Source: Micractinium sp. NFX-FRZ (Eukaryota; Chlorophyta; Trebouxiophyceae; Chlorellales; Chlorellaceae). From it: a stretch of DNA of 64,000 nt. Below the pieces are notes generated by a model. It saw only the letters and a program-made list of their open reading frames with translations, made no database searches and was not told where the DNA came from. This document shows positions 11,881-24,201 of the stretch, one piece after another. The stretch is taken from assembly GCA_029339195.1 (NCBI GenBank), contig JAPTJF010000202.1, positions 1 to 64,000 on the forward strand, read 5' to 3'. How positions within the stretch are numbered: the first letter of the stretch is position 1; every line of letters starts with the position of its first letter. Both the position numbers and the translations under genes were made by a program.

Positions 11881-12346
11881 CGAGAGTGCGCGCGCGTGCA
11901 GGGGTGCGCGAGGCCTGGGTTTGCTGCAAGCTGCTCAGAGCAAGCAGGCAAAACGCAGAAGAGCCTCGAGCAGGCCTGTGCACAGGCCGAGAGTGTAGTG
12001 ACTGAAACGTGTGAAGGCTGCTCAGTAGCACGGACGCCCTCCCTCAGTGACAGAAACGACTGAGAGGAGAGTGAACGAGCGAGGCAGGCGAGGCCGAAGG
12101 GCCCACCGTGGGATGACAGCTGTCCCATGCGGCCGGTTGCGTCAGCGCCGCTGGGCGCATTGTTGCGCTGCCAAGGTTGCACCTGCTCATTACATCCACT
12201 TGCAAGTTTGCCCCATTGCGCTCGCCAAACTCCCATATTCTGTGGTGTTAACATGCATCTTCCGCACAGAGAAGAACGGAGCACATGCCAGCAGGCAGGG
12301 GCAGCAACCCGCGCAACTGCCCGCAACTGCCGGCAACCGCCGCCGC
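11881..12346. other. Intergenic region: mannanase promoter side and NIT1 3' side
   Basis: Between two minus-strand genes. It carries the NIT1 polyadenylation-type motif at 12190-12194 and must hold the mannanase promoter. No other motif is supported. Confidence 0.4.
12190..12194 (-). terminator. TGTAA-type polyadenylation signal, NIT1
   Basis: TGTAA on the minus strand about 153 bases after the NIT1 stop codon, at a distance typical of algal 3' ends. Confidence 0.45.
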
Positions 12347-14574
12347 TCATGCGCCGTCGTCACCCGCCGCTGCAACCACTGCGTCTGCAAGCACCGCCGG
12401 CCGCCCCAGCAGCCGATGCTCTTGCACCGGCATGCGTGTGCGTATGGACTGCAGCTTGCCTAGGTCGAGTTCAGCCACGGCAATGCCTGTCGCCAGGGGG
12501 TCGTCCAGCCTGGCAACCACCTCCCCCCAGGGGTCGATGATCAAGCTGTGCCCATAGCTCTCCCGCTTCTCGTTGTGCCGCCCCGCCTGCGCCGCCGCGA
12601 CCACGTAACACTGCGGCAGGGGAGGGCGGCGTGAGGGGAGCGCAGAATGGGAAGCAGGCACAATTGCAGCCGAGTTGGTGGCAGGCTAGGAGGGGGAGGC
12701 CAGCAGGCACCCCACGAGCACCCAGCGAGCTGGCCTTGCACTGCACCTCATCTGTAGCAGCTGCTCCCCAGCACCAACACATGCCCCTCCATCCCCGACG
12801 CTTCAGTTCCCACCCATTCTGACACCCACCCACCTGCGTCTCTATGGCGCGCGCCCTCAGCAGCACCTCCCAGTGCGCCCGCCCCGTGGCCACAGTGAAG
12901 GCCGAGGGCACCAGCAGCACCTGCATGGAAGGGAGATAGGGCGTCCATCACACAAACCCAATTCTAGCATTCATCGACCCCTGATGGGCGAGAGGGCTGG
13001 GTTACCAGCTCAGGGAAGGGCCGCACCCCGTTCCCACGTCCAGGCCCAACTGCTGATGCCCGCTGCTGGGGCCAGCGTGAACTTGAGCGGCCTTTACGCA
13101 AATCCCCAACAGCATGGCCAGCAGCACCTGTGCCCCAAGGTCCCAAGCCAGCCGCTGGTAGAGCTCTGGGAAGCGGAGGTCGTAACACACAGAGAGGCCC
13201 AGCCGGCCGGCGGGGCTGTCGCAGGCCGCCAGGTGCTCCCCTGCTGCAGTGAACCTGCACAGTGTGGTGGTGTAAGGTGGGGGCGGGCACAGGGGTGTGG
13301 GCCGAGAGCGGCACAAGTTGCAAGCAAGCGGTGGGGCAGGGGGCCCGCGTCCCGCCTCTGCGGCAGCAGCAAGAGCAGCAGCAAACGTACAGCTGGCGCG
13401 GCAAGCATGCGGGCGCGAAGCCGCGGCAGCGAGTGGTGGCGTGGAGGTGGGGGGCACCGTCCGTTGTTGCTCACTGTCCCCGGCACTGTACTTATCCTGA
13501 ACAACCCAGTAAAGCTCCCATTTGTCCAGCACTTCACACGGCATCACATCCTGCCTGCCCTTGGCCAACCCACAGCCCAGCACCCGTGCCAGCGCCCACC
13601 CCTTTCTCCTCCCTCTTCCTGCTGCATGCCCCGCCCCCATGGCGGCCACCCACCGGCTCTCCATGAGCACTGCACCGCCGGGCACATCCACGTTAAACAA
13701 GTGGATCTTCCTGTAAGTTGACGCAATGCTGCCGCTGGCATCGATGATGACGTGGCAGTTGTAGATATGCTCCAGGTCAGGCCCCCGCTCCTGGAAGCCG
13801 CCCACAGACAGCCAGAGGCCGGTAGCGGCGGCCAGGCGGCGGTATCGCCCCAGGGTGGGCCCATCCAGCGGCTCTGCCACAGCAAGCGACTGCGGGGTGA
13901 TGAGGTGGGGGGTGGGGGGAGGTGGGGGGAGGTGAACGCGCGGGTGTGTACGGCAGCGCAACTGTTAGGAAGCAGGCTAGCAGGTTGGCGGCAGTGCTCT
14001 TTTCAAGCTGGCTCTGCAGATGTGAGGCAGGGAAGGAGTCGGTGCAACCACCGCAAGCAATGGGGTGTGTGCTGGTGCGCCACACCAATGTGTGCTGGGC
14101 CTACCTCTGTGAACGCCGTTCCAAGGAAAGACACGTTTTCTGGGAGGAACAGCATCTTGCAGCCCTGCTCCAGTGCTGCCTGCAAGAAGCCGAGGAAGCG
14201 CGAGATAGAGGGGCGGTTGGGTGGCCAGACAAGGACAACCGTGGCACCTGCTGTGTGCGCCTGACTTTCGCGCTGCTCCCGCAAGAGTTGTGTAATGCAA
14301 GAAAGGCGCATACCTTGGCCAAGCCCTCCACAGTCGATGCATTCGCTGCCGTATCCCCAACCGAGGTCATCTGTGCGACGGCAACACGGCACCGCCCGCT
14401 GCCGCTGGCGGAGGCGCCCGAGGCGGCTCTTTCCGCGGCTGTGGCCGCCGCCTCCAGCCTCTCAGCCGCTTGATCCATGGGCGCCGCGCTCTGACAGTGT
14501 GCTGTGCTGTGGGCGCGAGCAAACAGGCCACGACTGAGCGCGAGCGGCGGTCGGCAGGTCAGGGCTCGCAGCAT
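12347..14574 (-). CDS. NIT1: NIT1-type deaminated glutathione amidase (nitrilase superfamily)
   Basis: Carbon-nitrogen hydrolase of the NIT1 branch, which repairs glutathione that has been wrongly deaminated by transaminases. The Glu-Lys-Cys triad is visible: Glu in [11 protein letters not shown] (about 14160-14130), Lys in [14 protein letters not shown] (about 13710-13680) and Cys in [15 protein letters not shown] (about 13195-13150). Further family blocks are [20 protein letters not shown] and RAIETQ (about 12915-12840), then [20 protein letters not shown] and [13 protein letters not shown] (about 12610-12500). The C-terminal block MPVQEHR ends near 12420 and the stop is at 12347. The first ATG (14574) gives an Arg-rich leader, [20 protein letters not shown], consistent with organelle import. 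A second in-frame ATG lies near 14478 ([11 protein letters not shown]), so cytosolic and organellar forms are possible. At least six exons. No Fhit domain is attached, unlike the invertebrate NitFhit fusion. Confidence 0.9.
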
Positions 14575-15513
14575 TGATCTGCGCCTTTAGGGCGACACGC
14601 GAAAGAGTTACCGAAATGGGCGGCCCAAAAGCCGCTAGCCGCGGCGTCCCACAGCACCGGCAGCAGCGGGCGCAGCACAGTCCTGGTGTCAGCGCTGCTT
14701 GCCCGGCGGCTGCTGATGCACCTCCCCAGAGTGATATTGCATATGGTTGCCAATTGAGGCAGTACATAGTGCGGGTGGAGTGCCTGGGGACGGTAGATAG
14801 TGGAGGAGTGCCGGCAGCCGCCGGGCACCGTGAGAGCGGTGGCGGCCGGGCAGACGAGAGGGGCAGACAGACGTCCGAGCTCACATGCACGGGCGAAAGG
14901 GAGGGACGCATGAAAGGCAATGGCCCAGAGGCCGGAGAAAACTGGTGGGCTGCTGGGGGTGAGAGGCGGAGGGGGGTGGGTAGTACTGTGGGCAGGGGCT
15001 GCCGGTGATGTCGGCGGCGTGCTGTGCCCAGAGCCTGCAAGCTTGTCAGGAAAGGGAGATGAAAGGAGATGAGCCTGGAAATCGCAAGGGGTGGGTGCAG
15101 GGGGTAAACAGGGGCCATTGAGGGTACGAGAGAGGGGGCGGGAAGAAAAAGCAATGCGGGAAGGTGTGGGGCGGAAAAGGGGGAACAGGGGGGAAAAGCG
15201 GCAGGGGCGAAAGGGAAAAGGAGGGGATGCGTCCACGGGCGCGCTGGTCTTGTTTTATGTAGTGGCATTCAAAAAGCAGGCCTCCTGGCGGCTGCGTCAT
15301 TCGTGCACCGGATCACGTGACCCAGCTGCATAAAAGAGGGCTGGCTGTTCGTTTGGTCTCTAGCGAGGGTGCGGCGCGCAGCCGCAGCCGGGCGTTGCTG
15401 CCATGCGCCTGTGCGCAGGGGTGCTGCTCAGTACAACAGCCATGGGAGCGGCTGCTGATCCTCCCGGCTGCTGCCAACACTGCGTCTCCATCTTCTGCTG
15501 CTGCCGGCTGCTC
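14575..15513. other. Intergenic region between NIT1 and the helicase
   Basis: About 940 bases holding the NIT1 promoter at the left and the helicase 3' end at the right. The middle (about 15060-15230) is purine-rich on the plus strand with many GGGA/GGAA runs. No coding exon, RNA gene or TGTAA signal is evident. Confidence 0.4.
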
Positions 15514-18500
15514 CTAACCCTGCATCTGCATATGGTGCTGCTGCTGCTGCTGCTGCGCCTGCTGCTGCTGTTCAAAGTGCTGCTGCTGCTCCTGCTGCTG
15601 CTGGTCGTAGAGGGCATGCCAGTACTGCAGGGGCAGGGCAGGGTGGGGCGGGCAGGGTGCGTCGTAAGCCTTGTGCCATACACACCACCATGTCATGGGA
15701 GCCGAAAGGCTGGCTGGAAGGCAGGCAGGCACACTGGGCAGCAGGCAGGCAAACATGCGTTGCCTGCGGAGCACACACCGGCGAGAGGGCACGTGAGCAG
15801 CGTGGCGCCAGCACCCACCTGCTTGTACTGCTCCCACATCTGCTGCCACTCGCTGTACTGCCGGTGCCACTGCTGCCATTCCAGCTGTTGGTAGCGCGCC
15901 AGCAGGGGCGCCGGCACCGCCACCCAGCCCCCTTCAGGGCTGGCACTGCCGTCACTTGCACTGCTGGCATGGGCGGCAGCTGCTGCTGCTGCAGCTTCGC
16001 TGGAGGCAGCGTGCTCAGCACCGGCAGGCGGCTGGCAGACCCAGGCAGCGGCCGACAGGAGCGGTGGTGGGGCGGGGGGAGAGGGTGGGGGCGGCGGCAG
16101 AGTGGCTGCCACCACAGCCTCTGCGGCAGGGCCGGGCACAACGGTGGCCTCGGCGCACGCTGCCGACGCTGTGGCGGCTGCGGCTGCTGGCAGCGCTGTT
16201 TGTTCGCTGCTTGAGAAGACGCCCTCGGATGGGTAGCAGCCATAGTAGGCATAGTGCTGCAGGGCAGGAGGTAGGAGGGGAGGGAGGCATGTGGGTAAAG
16301 ACAGGCAAGGCCCGGGGCAGGCTGGAAGGGCAGGTGTAGGGCAGTGCCCACAAGCACACCCAGTCAGGCGCAGGCAGCGAGCCATGACGCTGTGGCGGCA
16401 GCCATTGCAAGTGCCTGCAAATCGAGCGCCCATCCATCCACACAGGCACGCTAGTGAGGCACTGACCTGCATCCAGAAGTCGCTCCACTGGCGCTGCTGC
16501 TCGGCCGCAGCCGTGGCCGCGGCGGCTGCAGCCTCGTCACTGGCGCACGGCGCGGCGCCTGCTGCTGCTGCTCCACCGTGTGCAAGCTGCAGCTGCGCCG
16601 CCTCGTCCTCTGCCTCCTCCTCTGCCTTCTCCTGTTCTGCAAACATCTCGAGGGCAGCTGCCTCTGCCGCCCTGACAGCTGCCGCCTCGTCCACGCGCCG
16701 ACGCGTGGCGCTGAGCTGCGCTGAGCCCAAGGGGCGGCGCTGGCGGGGTACCGCCGGCACAAACTCACCCTCCTCCTCCTCCTCCTCGCTGCTGTCCCCA
16801 GCTGCATCTGCTGCTGCTGCGGCTGCTGCGCCGGCGCTGGCGGTGGCAGGAGGCGCGCGCGGCGTGCCGCTGCTGCCGGCCCCCAGCCGGCCTTGCACGT
16901 CCTTATCAACGCTGCGCACCACTTCCCAGTAGTGCCCCTGGCTAGCCTGCTTGGCGCGCTGTGGTTGCTGCACTTGCTGGGCCTGCTGCAACTGCGCTCC
17001 CTGCGCCGGCCGCCGCGCCCTCTCTACCGCAGCCGACGGCTTGGCGCCAGCAGCTGCTGCACGGGCAGCGGGGCTGCCGCCGTTGGCTCGCCGGTGCGGG
17101 CGCAGCTCAAAGTCGGTGCTGGCTTCGGCCGCCGCTGTGGCCGCCGCGTCTGCCTGCCGCCTCTGCAGCTCCCGCTGCTTCTCGCTTGCTGCAGCCTGCT
17201 GCTGCTCCTCTGCAAGCCAGGAGTCCCTGAAGCTTGGCTCCTCCTCATCCCCGCTGCCGCTGCCGGCGCGGCGGTGGTAGGCGCTTGCCGCCGCGCCCGG
17301 GCCGCCGCCGTCGCTGCCGCCGTCGCTGCTGCCGGCGGCCTGCGCTGGGAGTGACGCCGCCTCTGCAAGCCCGGAACTGCCTTCTTCAAAGCTGTTGTGC
17401 CACAGGGCACGCACCTGCTCCCCCTGGGACAGCTGTGCCCTCCCTGGGATGGGCGCCGGTGGGCTGCTGATGCGCCCGCTCCCGCTGCTGCTGCTGCCGC
17501 TGCTGCTGGCGCTGCCGGTGCTGCCGATGCGGCGCAGCGGGTTGCCGTCGGGCACGGTCGGGACATCCCAGGTCGGGCCAACGGTGCCGCCCTTGCATTG
17601 CGCAAAGGCTGCCGCAGTCGCAAGCGTGGCCGCGCCGCCGTCGCTGCCGCTGCTGCCGCTATAGTCATCGTCTGATGTAGACTCCCAGCTGTCAACTGAG
17701 TCAGCGCTGCTGTCATCCGCTGACGTGGCGCCAGCTGCCGCCCCTACCCGCCCCCGGCTGCTGGCCTCTGCCGCCGCCACTGCGGCGGTGAGGGATGAGA
17801 TGGCCGGCTTGGCTGCCACCGGAAGCGGCACTGCCGGGGCCGGGGCGCCCGCCGCATCCGCAAGGGGCGCGCTGCCTGTGCCGTCAGCTGATACATGCAC
17901 AGCTGGAGTCCCCGTGCCTGCTGGCTTGGGCACAACAGTGTAGCTGACGTCTATTGAGGAGTCGCTCCCCTGCCGCTGGAGGTGCTCCTGCTGCCGCACG
18001 TGGCGCTCAGCAGTGGCGTCCGCCTCAGCTGCCACCTCGGCCTCGTCGCGCCCGCCGTAACCGCCACCCCCCTCCGCCTCCTCCTCCTCCTCCTCCTCCC
18101 CCTCCCACAAACTGGCAGTCGCAATGTCAGCAAGCGCGCCTCCGCCGCTCCCCAGGCTGCCCGCCGCCAGCGAGGCGGCAAGCGGGCCGCCAGCGGCGGC
18201 CGGCGTGTCTGGCCCCATGCCGCTGACGCACGCTGCGCCTGCTGCGCCCGCTGCCGCGACGGCTGCTGAGCTGGCACCCTGGATGGGGTACTGGGAGTAC
18301 CACTCCTCTGGGATGCGGTCTGGCAGCTCGCAGGCCTGCAGGGGAAGAGGGAGAGCGGGGGAGGGCAGGGGGAGGTGAGGGTCCCAAGCACAAGCAAGCA
18401 GACACAGCGTCGTACGCGACAGCAGCACGTGCAAGGGCGCGGCGACATGCTGCACACACACAGTTTCCGCGAGCGCAACAGCCAGGACGAAACCACAGGC

Positions 18501-20009
18501 AGCACATCGTTGGACTGTGCAAGCTGCCGGGCAGGTAGGCAGGCAGGCAGGCAGCGCACCTGGCCGCCCGACACCTCCCGCAGGTACCCCTCCATCCTTT
18601 CCAGCTGGCCCTGCCCCTCCAGCAGGGTCACTGCCATGCCGCGCGTGCCAAACCGCCCCGCGCGTCCCACCCTGCAGGCGTGGTCCAAGTGGGGAGGCAG
18701 GCAGGCAGGCAGGCAGCGGGTCGGTGCGGCCACGTGCACAGAGCACAGGTGGGCGGGGCGCTGACAGCCGATGCTGTCGTTCCGACTGCATGCTAACTGT
18801 CCTCTAGACTGCCCCCGTGCTGCCTTCCTGACCGCCCCCCGCTGCCTGCGCTGGCACGCCTCCTGCCACCAGCCGCTCCCCATCTCGCGCTGCCCAATCT
18901 TCCACACACCTGTGCATGCCTACCCATGGAAGATTGACCAGCAGGCTGGCCATCCACACCATCCAAACCATGCAACCAGGCCATGCACCCATGCCCAGCC
19001 ACTGCCGTGATCCTCTCCTCCACCTGGGCTCCTTGCCCCGCCCTGCTCACCCTTCCCCACCCCAACCCTCCATCCTCCTCCCCCCCACCAACCAACAAAC
19101 CACCCCCACCTGTGCATGTAGGTTGCTGAGTCCCCGGGAAGCTCCAGATTGATCACCAGGTTGACCCGATCCAGGTCCACACCCCGGGCAGCCAGGTCAG
19201 TGCTCACCGCCACGCGCAGCCTGCAGGGCGGGCAACGAGGCGGGGTGTAGCGGTTAGTAGGAGGGAGGGCTGGCGGGGGGGCAAGGAGGGGCGGTTGGGG
19301 GGGCAGGGAGGGGCAATCGGTAAGGAGGGCGAGCAGCGGGGCGGGGTTGAGTTGTGGTTAATTGCATAGGGCAGCGCGGAACACAGCAGGGGTGGGGATG
19401 GCACAGCAGGCGGCCTGGGGTGCCGGCTGCCTTTCAGGCCCAAGCGCCCCGTCTCAAGCTCCGCACGCAGCGTTGCACAAATGCAATTTCACTGCCCCGG
19501 CCCCCCGCCCCAAGCCTGGCGCGCACCCCACCTGAAGTCTCGGAGCGCATTCAGCGCCTCGATGCGCTGCAGCTGAGAGCGCTGGCCCGACAGGTAGGCC
19601 GCTGGGTAGCCAGCGGCCAGCAGGCGGTCAGCCACCTCCTCCGCATCTGCAGGCACAGCGCAGCAGGCACAGCGGGCACAGCAGGGGCAGAGCACTGTCA
19701 GCCGGTGCAGCAGGCAAACCAGGCAAAGCACGCAACGAGCGTGTGTCAGTGCCAGGGAAAGCGCGCCGGAACACACCACAGCATCTTCACGTGTCACACC
19801 CTTGGCGTTGCCCTGCCCGCTGCAACCCTGCCAGCTGGCCCCTGCCAGCCCGCCCCCGCCACCGTACCTGCGGTGTACTTGCAGAACACCACTGCTTGCT
19901 GGAAACTGACGGAGGACAGCAGGCTCAGCAGCGCCGCCACGCGTGCGTCCAGCGGGGATCCAGCTCCGGCACCGCCTACCGCACCCACTGCAAGCTCTTG
20001 CGGCTGCTG

Positions 20010-20040
<31 letters not shown>

Positions 20041-21676
20041 GTGGACGCTCCGCCTGCGCCTGCGATGCCGCCGCTGCTGCCAGTACTGCTGCTGCCGATG
20101 AGCTTGTAAAACTGGCGCACGCCCAGGAGTGAGGTGTCGTCGGCGCACAGCAGCACCTCCTGCTGCCGCCCGCGCATCAGGCGGCGCAGCTGCTCCAGCG
20201 CGGCGGGGGCGTACGTGGCCGACAGGGCCAGCGTCTGGCGGCGGGCGGGGGTGGCGGCAACAATGGCCAGCACATCCTTCCGGAAGCTGTCTGCAGGCCG
20301 GGCGGGGCGGGCAGATGGGGCACAGGCAGGGTGTGCAGGAAAGGCTGGTCAGCGCAGGTGCATGGCACATCCAACGGGGCAGGAATTAGGACAGGAAGCC
20401 AGCCACTGTTTGGTTAACTTTGAGCTGCAGCAGACGCAGCGGCGAGGCGTGGCTGCAGCATATACGGCAGCAGTAACGGCGGGGGCAGCGGCGGCGGCGG
20501 GAGCAATGGACGGTTCTGCACAACCTGGCTGGGCCCTGCTCGGCCTGCTTGGCACGGCCATGCATGCGCAGCTGCTGCCTCTATCTTCGCTGCCCTCACC
20601 CAGGCCTACCGCGCTCAAGCTCAACAACCACAACGACAGCGTTGCACTGCCCGACAGCTGAGCAAGGCACCCACCTCCCAGCAGCTTGTCTGCCTCGTCC
20701 AGCACCAGCATGCGTATGCTGTCGGTGCGCAGCGCCCCACGCTGGATCAGCGACAGGATGCGCCCGGTGGTGCCCACCGCCACGTGGCAGGCCCTGCAGC
20801 GGGGGCAGGAGGGTGGGGCAGGGGCGGGGCAGGGGTGGCCATGATTGCAAGCGGCGGCAGAGGGCAGCTTGGATCCCCGCGATATGGCATGAGCAGAACA
20901 GATCTGGCAGAGCAGTAGATGAGGGGCCCAAAAGGCGAGGGGAGGGGCGCGCTGCCGGACCCGGGATCGTCCCGGAGGGCCGTGGAAGAGCAGGCTGATC
21001 GTACCAGCGGGCACATTGCACGGGCCGCCAGCAGCAGGCACGTGGCGGCACAGCAGGCACGGCGCATGGCTGCAAGTGCGCTGGCTGCCCACCTTCGCAG
21101 CTGCTTCTCGTCCTCCTCCACAGGCAGGCCGCCAATGAAGGAGCCGCAGGCGAGGCCTGGGGGCGGCAGGGCAGCTGCCACGAGAGCCACCGCCTCGCTC
21201 GCCTGTAGCGCAATCTCCCGCGTTGGCGCCAGCACCAGCACCTGTACGCACAATACAGTCATGCAGCACATGTCAGCAGCCTGGCCGGCAAGCCTCCAGC
21301 CAGTGCAAGACAGCTGTCCACAGCTGGGCGGGGCAAGCTGGCGTCACCGCCCGCCAGCAAACCGGCGGCGCACTGCATGCGTGGTCGCGACCATCACCAC
21401 CCCCGGTTCTTTGTTGCTCACCTGTGGCGCGCCGTTGGCAAGGTCAACCCGCTCCACTGCTGCCACAGCAAACACCAGCGTCTTGCCAGTGCCTGCCTTT
21501 GCCTGCGCTATGAGGTCTGTGCCCATGCGCGCCAGCGGCAGCGCCGCCTCTTGCACCGGCGACGGCCGGCGGAAGCCTGCGTCCCGAAGCGCCTGCTCGA
21601 TGAGCGGCGGCAACATCAGGGTTGCGAAATTCTTGGTGGCCGCCACTACGTCCAAGGTGCGCCGGGGCGGCTGCAT
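15514..21676 (-). CDS. DDX20/Gemin3-like DEAD-box RNA helicase with very long low-complexity tail
   Basis: All DEAD-box motifs can be read: Q motif GFRRPSPVQ (residues ~34-42), motif I AKAGTGKT (~59-66), Ia PTREIA (near 21225), FIGGLP, Ib TTGRI in place of [16 protein letters not shown] (near 20700), III SAT (near 20220), [19 protein letters not shown] (near 19190) and [12 protein letters not shown] split by an intron near 18670. The block [16 protein letters not shown] with [12 protein letters not shown] and [14 protein letters not shown] follows animal DDX20/Gemin3 closely. That protein is the SMN-complex helicase of spliceosomal snRNP assembly. A Gln run from CAG repeats (about 20010-20040) lies between the two RecA lobes. 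After lobe 2 comes a very long Ala/Ser/Glu-rich tail (18330-15514) with acidic runs, [18 protein letters not shown] near the end and a final Gln-rich exon. ATG at 21676, stop at 15514. The family is firm, the orthology likely. Confidence 0.83.
15535..15606. repeat. CTG/CAG trinucleotide repeat, poly-Gln end of the helicase
   Basis: Imperfect (CTG)n on the plus strand. In the helicase frame it reads as interrupted Gln runs ([19 protein letters not shown]) near the C-terminus. Such tracts vary in length between strains. Confidence 0.75.
20010..20040. repeat. CTG/CAG repeat coding Gln in the helicase core
   Basis: A near-perfect CAG repeat on the minus strand gives nine Gln followed by EQQPQ. 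It lies inside the linker between the RecA-like lobes, outside the conserved motifs. Confidence 0.75.
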
Positions 21677-21924
21677 GCTCGCGGCGACCCTCCCTCAGCC
21701 CCCCTCAGCTCCCCCAGCAGCTCAGGACGGTCGTGATAGTCATGCAGGTAACCTAGAGACGTTAGAATGCGCCTCGGATGCCCGCCGCCACCGCCCTAGG
21801 CCGCCATGGACCGTGCGGTGTCGTGCTGCGGGCCGGCCTTTTCAGCTGGGTTGAGATCACAGGGCGCACTGCCTTGTCTGCGGGCGCTGCACCACGTGCA
21901 GGGCGGCACAAATCGGCCAATAGC
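21677..21924. promoter_or_regulatory. Short divergent promoter region
   Basis: The helicase start (minus, ATG at 21676) and the membrane-protein gene (plus, ATG near 21925) are head to head within about 250 bases, so both are probably served by one bidirectional promoter. No TATA box is evident. If the upstream in-frame ATG at 21778 is used, the gap is only about 100 bases. Confidence 0.55.
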
Positions 21925-23530
21925 ATGCAGGTCGCCTCGGTAGAGGAGCTGGAGCTGCAGCAGACGATAGACCGCAACAGGTGGGCAGGGGTGCCACAAG
22001 GTGCACTCGAAGCCTGTGCTTGACGCTCATGCCAGGAATATGTCGCTAGGAAGGCGCCAAGCGCCAGGCGAGCGCCCGAGGTGTTGCCCACCTGCCTGCG
22101 CCGTCCCTCTCTTTCTCCCGTGCAGGGGAGAGCTCAAGCAGGTGGCCGCAAAGGCGGGGCGCACCTGGCTGGGGTCCACGACAGCCACGGAAGAAGGCAC
22201 CGAGCAGGTGCGAGTAGGCGCCGGCGGGCGGGTGCGCGGGGCGCTGGCGCTGACAAATGCAACTTGCACTGCCGGCTGCAGCCAGCACGCCACTGTTCTA
22301 GCGCTCATCCATGCATACAGAGAGGTCGGTAAGGGAGTGGGTTATCATCTTGCCCCAGCCGCCTGCCCCAGCTTGTAGCTCCCCCCAACGCCTCACCCTG
22401 CCTGCTTGCGTCATCGCCCCGCCCCTCTGCAGCTCTACTCTGCACTCGAGCGCCAGCTGCAGCAGCCCGCCTTCGAGGCTGAGCTGGCGCGATCGCAGCA
22501 TGAGCTGGCAGGGCAGCCCAGGCAGCAGGCGCAGCGGCAGCAGCGGGCGCAGCCAGGCAGCCCTGGCAGCGAGGTGCTGACACAAGATTGGTGGGAGCTG
22601 AAAGAAGACGGGGAACTGAGGGGTGCGTGGGAGGGGCGAAATACATGGGCTGAAGGGCTCCTGCTGGGGTGGGTACCGGGGTGCCCTGCTGTGCCCGCCA
22701 TGCCTGACCCTGGGCAACGGGGGCGCAGCGGGCCTTCATGTGCTGCCTTCTGCTCCGCCTTTCGCTGCCTTTGTGAGCTTCCTGCCAAAGTGGTCGGTGA
22801 GGCGGTGAGCCGAGTCACGCGTTGTGTTGCCGACCAAATGGGGCATGTTTGCTCAGCCGCCCTCTCCCTCTCAACAGCGCCTTTTGTTTGGTTGCTCGCT
22901 CCTGATGCAGTCAGCGAGCAGACGGGGGACTATGTGTTTGTGGAGCGGGACGATGTCGTGCGCGCCCTCTCAGCCTTCATCGCAGAGTACATTGGTGAGG
23001 CGGAGTCAAGGGGTGGGGGGAGGGCTGCGGGACAGTGGATGGTGCGGAGGAGAGTTGTCACATTGGGTAAGGTTGGGGAAGGAAGGAGCGCATGCAAAGC
23101 ACATTTGTGAGGGGGTGAGGGGAGCGGGGGAGGAGGAGGGCTTGCATAGATTGTGGTTGGAGTGGTGGGGTGGGATGAATGCACACGCTCCTGCCCTGGT
23201 GGCCACCGCCGCCGTCCTGCCCCCCTCTAACCCCCGCTGTCTGCCCGCCTTCCACCCTCCCACCCTCCCACGCCTTTCATCCCCCCGCCAGTCTCCCTCC
23301 CCGAGGCGCGCAACATGGAACCTCGCCAGCTGCAGCGCGCCGTGGTCATGACGCTGGCCGAGCTGCGCAAGGGGCGGGTGCGGCGCCTCATGGACTGGGG
23401 CCGCTCTCTGTACCGCCTGGGCGCCGTGGGCTATGGCGCCTTCACCTGCTTCACCAACCCGTGGGTGGCCAAGGCCGTGCTGGCGGCGCTGTGGAGCTGC
23501 CTGCGCCTGATGGGGCGCCTCGTGCTGTGA
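21925..23530 (+). CDS. Conserved-looking protein of unknown function with membrane-associated C-terminus
   Basis: Five exons join in phase. Exon 1 from ATG near 21925 encodes MQVASVEELELQQTIDRNR. Exon 2 (22125-22207) encodes GELKQVAAKAGRTWLGSTTA. Exon 3 (22434-22620) encodes ALERQLQQPAFEAELARSQH and ends TQDWWELKEDGELRG. Exon 4 (22910-22994) encodes SEQTGDYVFVERDDVVRAL. Exon 5 (23290-23530) encodes MEPRQLQRAVVMTLAELRKG, then RVRRLMDWGRSLYRLGAVGY, and finishes with a hydrophobic stretch GYGAFTCFTNPWVAKAVLAA to the stop. The regular spacing and lack of low complexity suggest a conserved protein, but I do not recognise the family. A basic helix followed by the hydrophobic tail suggests a tail-anchored or peripheral membrane protein. 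An in-frame upstream ATG at 21778 would add 49 residues. Confidence 0.68.
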
Positions 23531-24201
23531 GGAGATGTACCAAGTAGTGCCGAAGTAGTCTTGCCTGGCTGGCGAGGCAATCGCTGTGCCGCGCCGCACA
23601 GCGCAGAGCCCCCGCCCTGCTGCTCTCCCCACCAGCACGTGTGTACTTTTGTGTACTTTTGTGTACCCTTTCTCCCTGCCCTTGTGCACCTGTACTGCAT
23701 CCGCTGCTGGCCGCTGCATCATTTGTATGTGCGGTGTCAGCCTCCTGGTTCCCGCCATTCGCTGTCACGCTTCCCCCGTGCGCGAAATCATTCACCTGCA
23801 GCCGTGCCTGCCTGCCGCCCGCACATCTTCTGCCTTTTCGCACGCCCCTCCTTCTACGACCCAAGTCACTGTAACTGAAGCACAAGCTCGGTGATGGGGT
23901 GGCATGCCGAGCTGCTGGCTGTGTACACGGGGAATATGCAGGCACACCTGTGTGGACACCGCCGGCGGCGCGCTCAACCTGGGGCAGCCTGGGGCACCCA
24001 CGGCTGTCAGTGGTGTGTGGCGGTGCCCGGTGGTCTAGTTGCATTGCGCCCCTGCATCAGCGGCGGAAGCCATCTTCATTTGCAAGTGTGCAGAGATCTG
24101 AGAGGACCCGCCACTTCAGCCACGCTTCCGGCAGTTGGATGCCACTTTTCTTTGGGCCCAGAATACATCCCGCGGCCTAGTTGCGAAGACTTCGATACGC
24201 A
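23531..24201. other. Intergenic region before the beta-helix gene
   Basis: Contains the 3' untranslated region and polyadenylation-type motif of the preceding gene, a small repeat (acttttgtgt twice at about 23645-23664), and the promoter of the following gene. No additional coding exon is supported. Confidence 0.4.
23870..23874 (+). terminator. TGTAA-type polyadenylation signal
   Basis: TGTAA about 340 bases after the stop codon at 23530, on the coding strand of that gene. Confidence 0.45.

Noticed and set aside
15693..18791. A single 1032-codon minus-strand open frame
   Set aside because: It runs through introns and the helicase tail. Clear donors and acceptors lie inside (for example near 18330 and 16260), so the long frame reflects high GC and exon content rather than one uninterrupted gene.
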